This document shows positions 25,614 to 33,939 of a stretch of DNA of 64,000 nucleotides, piece by piece. The DNA lies in contig NZ_CP012268.1 of the NCBI RefSeq assembly GCF_001277195.1, positions 434,001 through 498,000 of the forward strand, read 5' to 3'. Each line of letters opens with the position of its first letter. Within the stretch, counting starts at the first letter, position 1. The position numbers and the translations under genes were made by a program. This stretch comes from Cronobacter muytjensii ATCC 51329 (GTDB lineage: Bacteria > Pseudomonadota > Gammaproteobacteria > Enterobacterales > Enterobacteriaceae). Under the pieces are notes generated by a model. That model ran no database searches, had not been told where the DNA came from, and worked only from the letters and a program-made list of their open reading frames with translations.

Positions 25614-26273
25614 ATGACGCAGGATGAACTTAAAAAAGCCGTCGGCTGGGCCGCGCTTCAGTATGTCGAGCCGGGCACGATTGTCGGTGTCGGCACCGGC
25701 TCCACCGCCGCGCATTTTATCGACGCGCTGGGCACCATGAAAAACGAGATTGAAGGGGCGGTTTCCAGCTCTGACGCCTCGACCGAAAAACTGAAAAGCT
25801 TAGGCATCACTGTTTTTGATCTCAATGAAGTCGATACGCTCGGCATCTATGTGGATGGCGCGGACGAGATTAACGGCCAGATGCAGATGATCAAAGGCGG
25901 CGGCGCGGCGCTGACCCGTGAGAAAATCATCGCATCGGTCGCGCAGAAGTTCATCTGTATCGCCGATGCGTCCAAGCAGGTGGATGTACTCGGCAACTTC
26001 CCGCTGCCGGTGGAAGTGATCCCGATGGCCCGCAGCGCCGTGGCGCGCCAGCTGGTGAAACTCGGCGGGCGTCCGGAGTATCGCCAGGGCGTGGTGACCG
26101 ACAACGGCAACGTGATCCTCGACGTGTACGGTATGACCATTCTCGACCCGATCGCACTTGAGAACGCGATTAATGCGATTCCGGGCGTGGTGACAGTCGG
26201 GCTGTTTGCGAACCGCGGCGCGGACGTGGCGCTGATCGGCACGGCGGACGGCGTGAAAACCATCGTAAAATGA
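25614..26273 (+). CDS. rpiA: Ribose-5-phosphate isomerase A
   Basis: RpiA interconverts ribose-5-phosphate and ribulose-5-phosphate in the pentose phosphate pathway. The 219-residue protein starts MTQDELKKAV. Substrate-binding motifs are GVGTGSTAAHF (25-35), DGADE (81-85) and KGGGAALTREK (94-104, with the catalytic glutamate). A -10-like TATAAT lies at 25574-25579, about 35 bases before the start. It is divergent from argP and upstream of serA. Confidence 0.98.
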   Translation: MTQDELKKAVGWAALQYVEPGTIVGVGTGSTAAHFIDALGTMKNEIEGAVSSSDASTEKLKSLGITVFDLNEVDTLGIYVDGADEINGQMQMIKGGGAALTREKIIASVAQKFICIADASKQVDVLGNFPLPVEVIPMARSAVARQLVKLGGRPEYRQGVVTDNGNVILDVYGMTILDPIALENAINAIPGVVTVGLFANRGADVALIGTADGVKTIVK

Positions 26274-26329
26274 TCTGACCGGGGCGTCGCGGCGCCCCGC
26301 TGAAAAAAAATTTCCCCGGCGTGAAATTT

Positions 26330-26345
26330 GGTGACATCTCTCACA
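26330..26345 (+). promoter_or_regulatory. CRP-like site upstream of serA
   Basis: GGTGA-N6-TCACA matches the CRP consensus at nine of ten positions, about 200 bases before the serA ATG. CRP and Lrp regulate serA in E. coli. The 268-bp rpiA-serA gap is otherwise AT-rich and without an ORF. Confidence 0.6.
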
Positions 26346-26541
26346 TTTTTGTTTCCATCCTGTTAATCCTTCCGTCATATTTCTGCCATGCCATATTTTG
26401 TCCTGCCTTTTATCTTTCCGTGATATTTCTTCAACATCGCGACGCAAACGTTCATATTGCCGGGAACGCAAATTTTGATATGTTGGCAGAAGGCTGGCTT
26501 ATTTCAGCTTCATAACAGTTCAGACAAGACAGGGTCGGGAA

Positions 26542-27780
26542 ATGGCAAAAGTATCGCTGGAGAAAGACAAAATTAAATTCTTGCTGGTGGAAGGCGTTCA
26601 CCAGAAAGCCATCGATAGCCTGCGCGCCGCAGGTTATACCAATATTGAATATCATAAGGGCGCGCTCGACAGCGAGCAGCTGAAAGCGTCCATCCGCGAT
26701 GCGCATTTTATCGGCCTGCGATCCCGTACTCATCTGACTGAAGAGATTTTCGCCGCCGCGGAAAAACTGGTGGCGGTCGGTTGCTTCTGCATCGGCACCA
26801 ACCAGGTGGATCTGGACGCGGCAGCGAAGCGCGGCATCCCGGTCTTTAATGCGCCGTTCTCTAACACCCGTTCGGTTGCCGAACTGGTTATCGGCGAACT
26901 GCTGCTGCTGCTGCGCGGTATTCCGGAAGCGAATGCCAAAGCGCATCGCGGTATCTGGAACAAACTGGCGACGGGCTCTTATGAAGCGCGCGGCAAAAAG
27001 CTGGGGATCATCGGCTACGGCCATATCGGCACGCAGCTCGGCATCCTGGCGGAATCGCTGGGCATGAACGTCTTTTTCTACGATATCGAAAGCAAACTGC
27101 CGCTTGGCAACGCCACGCAGGTGCAGCATCTCTCCGATTTGCTCAATATGAGCGACGTGGTGAGCCTGCATGTGCCGGAAAATGCGTCGACCAAAAACAT
27201 GATTGGCGCGGAAGAGCTGGCGCTGATGAAGCCCGGCGCGCTGCTGATTAACGCCGCGCGCGGTACGGTGGTGGATATCCCGGCGCTTTGCGACGCGCTC
27301 TCTCGCAAGCATCTTGCGGGCGCGGCGATTGATGTGTTCCCGGTCGAGCCTGCGACTAACAGCGATCCGTTTAACTCGCCGCTGTGCGAGTTTGACAACG
27401 TCATCCTGACGCCGCATATCGGCGGCTCAACCCAGGAAGCGCAGGAAAATATCGGTCTGGAAGTGGCGGGCAAGCTCGCGAAGTACTCCGATAATGGCTC
27501 TACGCTTTCGGCGGTGAATTTCCCTGAAGTTTCTCTGCCGTTGCACGGCGGCAGCGTTAGCCGCCTGTTGCATATTCATGAAAACCGTCCTGGCGTGCTG
27601 ACCGCCATTAACCAGATTTTCGCCGAACAGGGCATCAACATCGCCGCACAGTTCCTGCAAACCACCCCTCAGATGGGCTATGTGGTTATTGATGTCGACG
27701 CGTCGGAAGAGGTAGCGAACAAAGCGCTGCAAAGCATGAAGGCCATTGCGGGTACTATTCGCGCTCGTCTGCTGTACTAA
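26542..27780 (+). CDS. serA: D-3-phosphoglycerate dehydrogenase
   Basis: SerA oxidises 3-phosphoglycerate with NAD, the committed step of serine synthesis. The 412-residue protein has the substrate and NAD domains (GYGHIGTQLG Rossmann motif, HVPEN, NAARGTVVD, DVFPVEP, TPHIGGST) and a C-terminal ACT domain (from about residue 340, HENRPGVLTAINQIF) that binds serine for feedback inhibition. E. coli SerA is 410 residues. It is convergent with fau. Confidence 0.98.
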   Translation: MAKVSLEKDKIKFLLVEGVHQKAIDSLRAAGYTNIEYHKGALDSEQLKASIRDAHFIGLRSRTHLTEEIFAAAEKLVAVGCFCIGTNQVDLDAAAKRGIPVFNAPFSNTRSVAELVIGELLLLLRGIPEANAKAHRGIWNKLATGSYEARGKKLGIIGYGHIGTQLGILAESLGMNVFFYDIESKLPLGNATQVQHLSDLLNMSDVVSLHVPENASTKNMIGAEELALMKPGALLINAARGTVVDIPALCDALSRKHLAGAAIDVFPVEPATNSDPFNSPLCEFDNVILTPHIGGSTQEAQENIGLEVAGKLAKYSDNGSTLSAVNFPEVSLPLHGGSVSRLLHIHENRPGVLTAINQIFAEQGINIAAQFLQTTPQMGYVVIDVDASEEVANKALQSMKAIAGTIRARLLY

Positions 27781-27830
27781 TGCCGTTCGTCGGGCGGCGT
27801 AACGCTGCCCGGCCTGCAATATCGGCGCGT

Positions 27831-27868
27831 AAGCCGGGTATGCGTAACGCAACCCGGCTTTTCTTTTC
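27831..27868 (+). terminator. REP-like terminator of serA
   Basis: AAGCCGGGT pairs with ACCCGGCTT, with an inner TGCGT/ACGCA stem, then TTCTTTT. A related palindrome (CGGGC...GCCCG, 27791-27811) precedes it; the pair resembles a repetitive extragenic palindrome unit. Confidence 0.75.
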
Positions 27869-27882
27869 CTCAGGTTTTTCTT

Positions 27883-28479
27883 TTACCAAAGCCAGGTTTT
27901 ACCCGGCGTCACCACCGCGGGTAGTGGAATATCCCACTCTTCCACCGGCAGGCTTTCCACCTGCTGGCAGTCGTGCGCGTAACCGACCGGGAAGAATCCG
28001 TGGTCGCGCCAGTGTTGCAGGGTGCGATCGTAAAAACCGCCGCCCATGCCGAGGCGTTGTCCCGTGCGGTCGAACGCGACCAACGGCGTTATCAAGACGT
28101 CGAGGCGGTCTAAAGGCAGCACATGGCGTACATCCAGCGCAGGCTCAAGAATTTTCAGACGATTCGTCGCAAGCAGGCTATCCGGCAGATAGCGCAGGAA
28201 CAAAAGATTACCGGGGCTGAAAGGGTGAAGCACCGGCAGGTAGACCTGCTTCCCGGCGCGCCACAGACCTTCAATCAGCGGGCGGGTGTCGAGTTCACCA
28301 TCAAAGGAGAGAAATACCGCGACGGTGCGCGCCTCAACGACCGGGGCGAAGCCCAGCATGCGTGCAGCGGCCCGTTCGGCGAAATGCGCCTGTTGTTCGG
28401 CCGTCAGCGCGCGGCGCTGTTGACGTATTGTTTTACGGATTTGTTGTCGAAGGTCGGCACTAACAGGAAGTTGCGTCAT
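27883..28479 (-). CDS. fau: 5-formyltetrahydrofolate cyclo-ligase
   Basis: The enzyme (YgfA) converts 5-formyltetrahydrofolate to methenyltetrahydrofolate with ATP. The 198-residue protein starts MTQLPVSADLRQQIR; the basic N-terminal RQQIRKTIRQQRRAL and the C-terminal glycine loop GMGGGFYDRTL are family hallmarks. It starts 15 bases downstream of the 3' end of 6S RNA, so it is made by read-through of ssrS as in E. coli. Confidence 0.95.
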   Translation of the reverse strand: MTQLPVSADLRQQIRKTIRQQRRALTAEQQAHFAERAAARMLGFAPVVEARTVAVFLSFDGELDTRPLIEGLWRAGKQVYLPVLHPFSPGNLLFLRYLPDSLLATNRLKILEPALDVRHVLPLDRLDVLITPLVAFDRTGQRLGMGGGFYDRTLQHWRDHGFFPVGYAHDCQQVESLPVEEWDIPLPAVVTPGKTWLW

Positions 28480-28494
28480 GGTAGTAAAGGAAGG

Positions 28495-28678
28495 GGAATC
28501 TCCGAGATGCCGCCGCAGGCTGTAACCCTTGAACCCGCGGTTCAAGGTGAATGCGTCGTCACGGTTTTAAGGCTTCTCGGACGAACCGAGCATGCTCACC
28601 AACCGTGGAGCGTCACATTCTTGTTTTTTGAAATATCGGCTCAGGGGACTGGCCCGCTTGCGAACATCTCAGAGAAAT
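28495..28678 (-). ncRNA. ssrS: 6S RNA
   Basis: The leftward sequence from 28678 (ATTTCTCTGAGATGTTCGC) to 28495 (ending CTCGGAGATTCC) matches the E. coli 6S RNA at both ends and at internal blocks such as AGCGGGCCAGTCCCCTGAGC and GGTTGGTGAGCATGCTCGGT. The ends pair to form the closing stem, leaving the large central bubble that imitates an open promoter. 6S RNA sequesters sigma-70 RNA polymerase in stationary phase. Its place between zapA and fau is the conserved one. Length is 184 nt. Confidence 0.95.
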
Positions 28679-28719
28679 TTTTTCTTCACGGTCACTCTAC
28701 CATAGTAGACCCTGAAGCG

Positions 28720-29049
28720 TTATTCAAACTTTGGCTCCGCTCTTTCACTTATGCGACCCTGCTCAAGTAATGCTTGCTCAATGGTCTGCTGGAGCATCCG
28801 GATACGCTGTTCCATGTTGGCCGCGTAGTCACGGGTTTTAACTTTTTCCTGAGCCAGCTCATAACAGACGTTCAGTGCTGCGATGAAAACTAACTGCTCA
28901 GTATTGGTGACTCTAGTGCGAACTTTCAGATCTTGCAACCGTTGATTCAGCTCGTCCGCAGCCTGATTCAGTGCATCTCGCTGTTCAGGCGGGCAATTCA
29001 CCCGCAGTGAACGCCCAAAAATTTGGATATCGACTGGTTGTGCAGACAT
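28720..29049 (-). CDS. zapA: Cell division protein ZapA
   Basis: ZapA binds FtsZ and cross-links its protofilaments in the Z ring. The 109 residues starting MSAQPVDIQIFGRSLRV equal the E. coli length; the N-terminal globular part and the long C-terminal coiled coil (about 60-100, AQEKVKTRDYAANMEQRIRM region) are evident. The longer upstream frame overlaps the divergent promoter region. It is divergent from ygfB and is followed by ssrS. Confidence 0.97.
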   Translation of the reverse strand: MSAQPVDIQIFGRSLRVNCPPEQRDALNQAADELNQRLQDLKVRTRVTNTEQLVFIAALNVCYELAQEKVKTRDYAANMEQRIRMLQQTIEQALLEQGRISERAEPKFE

Positions 29050-29210
29050 TCCACTTTCCTGCTGTTGACTCGCCAACCATTCGCGCCGGGGCTGCGAAGG
29101 GGCGACACTATAGCTACCCTGATATGAAGACACAAGCCCTTTTCTGGTATCACCAGGGCACGAAGTGGTAGCATAACACGAACTCATCCTCCCAACGACG
29201 ACGAATGCGC

Positions 29211-29789
29211 ATGTCTATACAGAACGAAATGCCTGGTTACGACGAAGTCGGCCAGTTGCTCAATCAGCAAGGCGTGGGCCTGACCCCCGCAGAAATGCAC
29301 GGACTTATCAGTGGAATCCTGTGCGGCGGCAATCATGACAGCAGCTGGCAACCGCTGCTGCACGACCTCACCAATGAGGGGCTGGCGTTCGGCCAACAGC
29401 TCGCTCAGGCGCTGCGTCAGTTGCACGCCGCCACCAGCGATACGCTGGAGGATGATGGTTTCCTGTTCCAGCTCTGGCTGCCGGATGGCGATGACGTCTC
29501 GGTCTTCGATCGCGCCGACGCGCTGGCAGGCTGGGTGAACCACTTCCTGCTGGGGCTTGGCGTCACGCAGCCGAAGCTCGACAAAATCACCGGCGAAACC
29601 GGCGAGGCCATTGACGATCTGCGCAATATTGCCCAGCTCGGCTATGACGAAGGCGAAGATCAGGAAGAGCTGGAGATGTCGCTTGAGGAGATCGTCGAGT
29701 ATGTGCGCGTCGCGGCGCTGCTCTGCCATGACACCTTTACGCGCCAGACGCTGACCGCGCCGGAAGTGAAAAAGCCTACGCTTCACTAA
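29211..29789 (+). CDS. ygfB: UPF0149 family protein YgfB
   Basis: The 192-residue protein (start MSIQNEMPGY; an ATG two codons earlier is possible) matches E. coli YgfB. Conserved blocks are GLTPAEMHGLISG, DGFLFQLWLPDGDD and DRADALAGWVNHFLLGLG. It is acidic and soluble. Its function in E. coli is not established; a Pseudomonas relative influences ampDh3 expression. It is the first gene of ygfB-pepP-ubiH-ubiI. Confidence 0.95.
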   Translation: MSIQNEMPGYDEVGQLLNQQGVGLTPAEMHGLISGILCGGNHDSSWQPLLHDLTNEGLAFGQQLAQALRQLHAATSDTLEDDGFLFQLWLPDGDDVSVFDRADALAGWVNHFLLGLGVTQPKLDKITGETGEAIDDLRNIAQLGYDEGEDQEELEMSLEEIVEYVRVAALLCHDTFTRQTLTAPEVKKPTLH

Positions 29790-29812
29790 AATTCGTTTAC
29801 TCAGGAGGTGCA

Positions 29813-31129
29813 ATGACACAGCAAGAGTTTCTGCGACGCCGTCAGGCGTTGCTGGCGAAAATGGCGCCGGCCAGCGCGGCACTGATCTTCGCCGCGCCGC
29901 AAGCTTCACGCAGCGCCGACAGCGAATATCCCTATCGCCAGAGCAGCGATTTCTGGTACTTCACCGGCTTTAACGAACCGGAAGCCGTGCTGGTGCTCAT
30001 CAAAAGCGATGAGACCCACAGCCACAGCGTTATCTTCAACCGTCTGCGCGATAAAAATGCGGAGATCTGGTTTGGCCGCCGTCTCGGGCAGGATGCAGCG
30101 CCGGCGAAGCTCGGCGTTGACCGTGCGCTGGCTTTTAATGAAATCGACGAACAGCTTTATCAGCTGCTCAACGGGCTGGATGTGGTCTACCACGCGCAGG
30201 GGGAATACACCTACGCCGACACCATCGTTTTCGCCGCGCTCGATAAGCTGCGCCGCGGTTCGCGCCAGAATCTCTCGGCACCCGCCACGCTCACCGACTG
30301 GCGCCCCTGGGTACACGAAATGCGCCTGTTCAAATCGCCGGAAGAGCTGGCTGTGATGCGCCGCGCCGGTGAAATCAGCGCGCTGGCGCATACCCGCGCT
30401 ATGCAAAAATGCCGTCCGGGCATGTATGAATATCAGCTTGAAGGCGAAATTCTGCATGAATTCAACCGCCATGGCGCGCGTTTTCCCTCCTATAACACCA
30501 TTGTGGGCGGCGGTGAGAACGGCTGTATCCTCCATTACACCGAAAACGAAAGCCAGCTGCGCGACGGCGATCTGGTCCTGATCGACGCAGGTTGTGAATA
30601 TCAGGGCTACGCGGGCGATATCACCCGCACTTTTCCGGTGAACGGCAAATTCACCCCGGCTCAGCGCGCTGTTTACGACATCGTGCTGGAGTCGCTGGAA
30701 ACCGCGCTGCGCCTTTTCCGCCCCGGTACGTCGATTCAGGACGTCACCGGCGATGTGGTGCGCGTCATGGTGAAAGGCCTTATCGGGCTTGGCATTCTGC
30801 AAGGCGATGTGGAGCAACTGGTCGCCGAAAATGCCCATCGTCCCTATTTTATGCACGGGCTCAGCCACTGGCTGGGGCTTGATGTGCACGACGTCGGTTT
30901 CTACGGCCCGGATCGCTCGCGCATTCTGGCGCCGGGAATGGTTATCACCGTTGAGCCGGGCCTCTATATCGCCCCCGACGCCGACGTGCCGGAGGAGTAT
31001 CGCGGCATCGGCATTCGCATCGAAGACGATATCGTCATCACCGAAACGGGTAACGAAAACCTGACCGCGAGCGTGGTGAAATCGGCGGACGACATCGAAG
31101 CGCTGATGGCGGCAGCGCAGCGCTCATGA
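29813..31129 (+). CDS. pepP: Xaa-Pro aminopeptidase II
   Basis: PepP removes an N-terminal residue preceding proline. The 438-residue protein has an N-terminal domain and a C-terminal pita-bread metallopeptidase domain with two manganese ions; ligands lie in VLIDAGCEY, YAGDITRTF, GLSHWLGLDVHDVG, ITVEPGLYI and GIRIEDD. A good AGGAGG ribosome site precedes it. Its stop overlaps the ubiH start (ATGA). Confidence 0.97.
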   Translation: MTQQEFLRRRQALLAKMAPASAALIFAAPQASRSADSEYPYRQSSDFWYFTGFNEPEAVLVLIKSDETHSHSVIFNRLRDKNAEIWFGRRLGQDAAPAKLGVDRALAFNEIDEQLYQLLNGLDVVYHAQGEYTYADTIVFAALDKLRRGSRQNLSAPATLTDWRPWVHEMRLFKSPEELAVMRRAGEISALAHTRAMQKCRPGMYEYQLEGEILHEFNRHGARFPSYNTIVGGGENGCILHYTENESQLRDGDLVLIDAGCEYQGYAGDITRTFPVNGKFTPAQRAVYDIVLESLETALRLFRPGTSIQDVTGDVVRVMVKGLIGLGILQGDVEQLVAENAHRPYFMHGLSHWLGLDVHDVGFYGPDRSRILAPGMVITVEPGLYIAPDADVPEEYRGIGIRIEDDIVITETGNENLTASVVKSADDIEALMAAAQRS

Positions 31130-32304
31130 GTGTGATTATCGCAGGCGGCGGCATGGCTGGCGCGACGCTCGCGCTCGCGATTTCCCGCTTCACTCACGGT
31201 GCGTTGCCGGTTCACCTCGTGGAAGCCAGCGCGCCAGAGTCCGCCGCGCATCCGGGATTCGATGCGCGCGCCATCGCGCTTGCCGACGGCACCTGCCGGG
31301 AGCTTGAACGTGTCGGCGTCTGGCAGGCGCTCGCTCCCTGTGCGACACCTATCACCACCGTTCACGTCAGCGATCGCGGTCACGCCGGTTTTGTGACGCT
31401 CAACGCACGCGATTACCAGACGCAGGCGCTTGGCAATGTCGTCGAACTGCATGATGCCGGTCAGCGCCTTTTCGGCCTGCTGCGCAAAGCGCCCGGCGTT
31501 CATCTGCACTGCCCGGCGCGTGTGGCGGACATTACGCGCCGTGAAGAGGCGGTGAGCGTACGGCTGGACAGCGGCGAGACGCTGGAAGGCCAGTTGCTGG
31601 TCGCCGCCGACGGTTCGCGCTCCTCGATTGGCGCGCAGTGCGGCATTGAATGGCGTCAGCAGCCTTACCACCAGGCGGCGATTATCGCGAATGTCGCGAC
31701 CGCATTGCCGCACCAGGGACGCGCGTTTGAGCGCTTCACCGAACACGGCCCGCTGGCGCTGCTGCCGATGTCCAGTGGGCGCAGCTCGCTGGTCTGGTGC
31801 CATCCGCTTGATAAACAGGCAGAGGTACTGGGCTGGAGCGATGAGCGCTTCTGTCGCGAACTGCAACACGCTTTTGGCTGGCGGCTCGGGCGTATCACGC
31901 ATGCAGGCGCGCGCAGCGGCTATCCGCTCGCCTTAAGCCTCGCCTCACGGGTAATTTCGCATCGCACGACGCTTGTCGGCAATGCTGCCCAGACGCTGCA
32001 TCCGATCGCAGGGCAGGGCTTTAACCTCGGCTTACGCGATGTAATAACGCTCGCGGAGACGCTGGCGCAGGCGTTCGCGCGCGGTCAGGATATCGGCGCG
32101 TATCCGGTGCTAAACGCGTATCAGCAGCGCCGGGAGCAGGATAAAGCCGCGACGATCGGCGTTACCGACGGGCTGGTGCAGCTTTTCGCCAACCGCTGGT
32201 CGCCGCTGGTCGTCGGGCGCAACCTTGGCCTGATGGCGATGGATCTATTTACCCCGGCGCGTGACGCGCTGGCCAGACGCACCCTGGGTTGGGTGCCGCG
32301 CTAA
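31126..32304 (+). CDS. ubiH: 2-octaprenyl-6-methoxyphenol hydroxylase
   Basis: UbiH is a flavin monooxygenase that hydroxylates C1 of the ubiquinone ring precursor. The 392-residue protein has the FAD motif IIAGGGMAGATLALAI at the N-terminus, the second motif VAADGSRSSIG and the third VGNAAQTLHPIAGQGFNLGLRD. It overlaps pepP by four bases and is followed 10 bases later by ubiI, so these are one operon. Confidence 0.96.
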   Translation: MSVIIAGGGMAGATLALAISRFTHGALPVHLVEASAPESAAHPGFDARAIALADGTCRELERVGVWQALAPCATPITTVHVSDRGHAGFVTLNARDYQTQALGNVVELHDAGQRLFGLLRKAPGVHLHCPARVADITRREEAVSVRLDSGETLEGQLLVAADGSRSSIGAQCGIEWRQQPYHQAAIIANVATALPHQGRAFERFTEHGPLALLPMSSGRSSLVWCHPLDKQAEVLGWSDERFCRELQHAFGWRLGRITHAGARSGYPLALSLASRVISHRTTLVGNAAQTLHPIAGQGFNLGLRDVITLAETLAQAFARGQDIGAYPVLNAYQQRREQDKAATIGVTDGLVQLFANRWSPLVVGRNLGLMAMDLFTPARDALARRTLGWVPR

Positions 32305-32314
32305 GGAGTCGAAT

Positions 32315-33517
32315 GTGCAAAGTGTAGATGTAGCGATTGTCGGCGGCGGAATGGTCGGGCTGGCGGTGGCCTGCGGGCTGGAAGGCAGCGGGCTGCGCGT
32401 CGCGGTGCTTGAACAACGCGCGCCGCAACCGCTGGATGCCGGAGCGCCGCCAGCGCTGCGCGTATCGGCGATCAACGCCGCCAGCGAAACGCTGCTCAAA
32501 CGTCTCGGCGTATGGGAGGCGATTATTCGCCAGCGCGCCGCGGCCTATCACGGCATGGAGGTCTGGGAAAAAGACAGCTTCGGGCGCATCGCGTTTGACG
32601 ATGAGGCGTTCGGCTTCAGCCATCTTGGGCACATTATCGAAAACCCGGTTATCCACCATGCGTTATGGGAAAAGGCGCAGCAGTGCAAATCGGTGACGCT
32701 GATGGCGCCGGCGATGCTGCAACAGGTGGCCTGGGGCGAGAACGAAGCATTTATTACGCTCGAAGACGGCAATATGCTGACGGCGCGGCTGGTTGTGGGC
32801 GCGGACGGCGCTAACTCCTGGCTGCGCACAAAGGCGGAAATTCCGCTGACGTCCTGGGATTACCAGCATCATGCCCTGGTCGCCACGATTCGCACCGATG
32901 AGCCGCACGGCGGCGTGGCGCGCCAGGTCTTTCATGGCGACGGCATTCTGGCGTTCCTGCCGCTCGGCGATCCGCATCTGTGCTCTATCGTCTGGTCACT
33001 CTCGCCGCAGGAGGCGGACCGGATGCAACAGGCCCCTGCGTCCGCGTTTAATCAGGCCCTCTGTGTGGCGTTCGATAACCGCCTCGGATTGTGTACGCTT
33101 GAGGGCGAGCGACAGGTCTTCCCGCTGACCGGGCGCTATGCGCGTCAGTTCGCCGCGCATCGACTGGCGCTTGTCGGCGACGCCGCGCACACCATTCATC
33201 CGCTGGCCGGGCAGGGGGTGAACCTCGGCTTTATGGACGCGGCTGAACTGATAAGCGAACTGCGTCGCCTGCAACAGCAGGGCAAGGATATCGGCCAGCA
33301 TCTCTATCTGCGCCGCTACGAGCGCAGCCGCAAGCACGCCGCCGCGATGATGCTGGCAGGCATGCAGGGCTTTCGCGAGCTTTTCTCAGGCAATAACCCG
33401 GCGAAAAAGCTGCTGCGCGATCTGGGCTTAACGCTTGCCGATAAACTGCCGGGGATCAAACCGCAGCTGATTCGCCAGGCGATGGGGCTGAATGACCTGC
33501 CTGCGTGGTTGCGTTAA
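32315..33517 (+). CDS. ubiI: 2-octaprenylphenol C5 hydroxylase
   Basis: UbiI (VisC) hydroxylates C5 in ubiquinone synthesis. The start is GTG at 32315, six bases after AAGGAG, giving MQSVDVAIVGGGMVG and 400 residues as in E. coli. The three flavoprotein hydroxylase motifs are IVGGGMVGLAVA, VGADGANSWLR and VGDAAHTIHPLAGQGVNLGF. It is a paralogue of the preceding ubiH. Confidence 0.96.
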   Translation: MQSVDVAIVGGGMVGLAVACGLEGSGLRVAVLEQRAPQPLDAGAPPALRVSAINAASETLLKRLGVWEAIIRQRAAAYHGMEVWEKDSFGRIAFDDEAFGFSHLGHIIENPVIHHALWEKAQQCKSVTLMAPAMLQQVAWGENEAFITLEDGNMLTARLVVGADGANSWLRTKAEIPLTSWDYQHHALVATIRTDEPHGGVARQVFHGDGILAFLPLGDPHLCSIVWSLSPQEADRMQQAPASAFNQALCVAFDNRLGLCTLEGERQVFPLTGRYARQFAAHRLALVGDAAHTIHPLAGQGVNLGFMDAAELISELRRLQQQGKDIGQHLYLRRYERSRKHAAAMMLAGMQGFRELFSGNNPAKKLLRDLGLTLADKLPGIKPQLIRQAMGLNDLPAWLR

Positions 33518-33527
33518 CTGCGTCACA

Positions 33528-33556
33528 CTTCTCTTTCCGGGCGTCGGAAAGAGAAG
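33528..33556 (+). terminator. Long hairpin after ubiI
   Basis: CTTCTCTTTCCG and CGGAAAGAGAAG form a perfect 12-bp stem with a 5-base loop. The tail is CTTCCCCCCG, not a T run, so termination strength is uncertain. Confidence 0.6.
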
Positions 33557-33832
33557 CTTCCCCCCGTTTGAAATATTCTAATTTCACTCTCTTTTTCGGA
33601 TTAGTTTTTTTAATCCTTTAATTTTTCCACTGCCATGATTTTTCCTTCAAAACAGCGATTTCTGCCCGGTTATTTTGAAAAGGCGGCAGAGAGTTAGCGT
33701 ATCGGCTACGCCTGAAACCATTCAGGCAGTGTTTAATTCTGTCGCCAAAAACACCTGTCCCGGTCATAAGCTAATCTGATGACTCAGCTCACCTTATGGT
33801 TTACACCTCCGTTCGGTGATAAGTTCAGACGC

Positions 33833-33848
33833 AAGTTAACGTTTGCGT
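33833..33848 (+). promoter_or_regulatory. Possible PurR operator of gcvTHP
   Basis: The 16-mer matches ACGCAAACGTTTGCGT at 12 positions, with the right half perfect; it lies in a 20-bp inverted repeat ACGCAAGTTAACGTTTGCGT (33829-33848). PurR represses gcvTHP in E. coli. Confidence 0.5.
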
Positions 33849-33939
33849 CGCCGTCGGGATCGGCGTCGGCGCCGGGTTTCACTCAGGGCTGTTCGCCGTC
33901 TGAAACCCACACCAACCCGGCTGACAGGATGAGGAAAAG

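Larger units (their letters stand above)
33518..33939. other. Control region upstream of gcvTHP
   Basis: The 422-bp gap has a terminator-like hairpin for the ubi operon, then AT-rich DNA with three CTAAT/ATTAG pentamers (33578, 33600, 33771) of the kind GcvA recognises, and a PurR-like site. Lrp, GcvA and PurR control this operon in E. coli. Frames inside it are not coding. Confidence 0.6.

Noticed and set aside
26281..26298. Rho-independent terminator after rpiA
   Set aside because: The GGGGCG/CGCCCC hairpin is followed by A residues, not T, on the rpiA strand, so it is not a canonical terminator.
26452..27417. 321-codon frame opposite serA
   Set aside because: Antisense to serA and extending into its promoter; no family resemblance.
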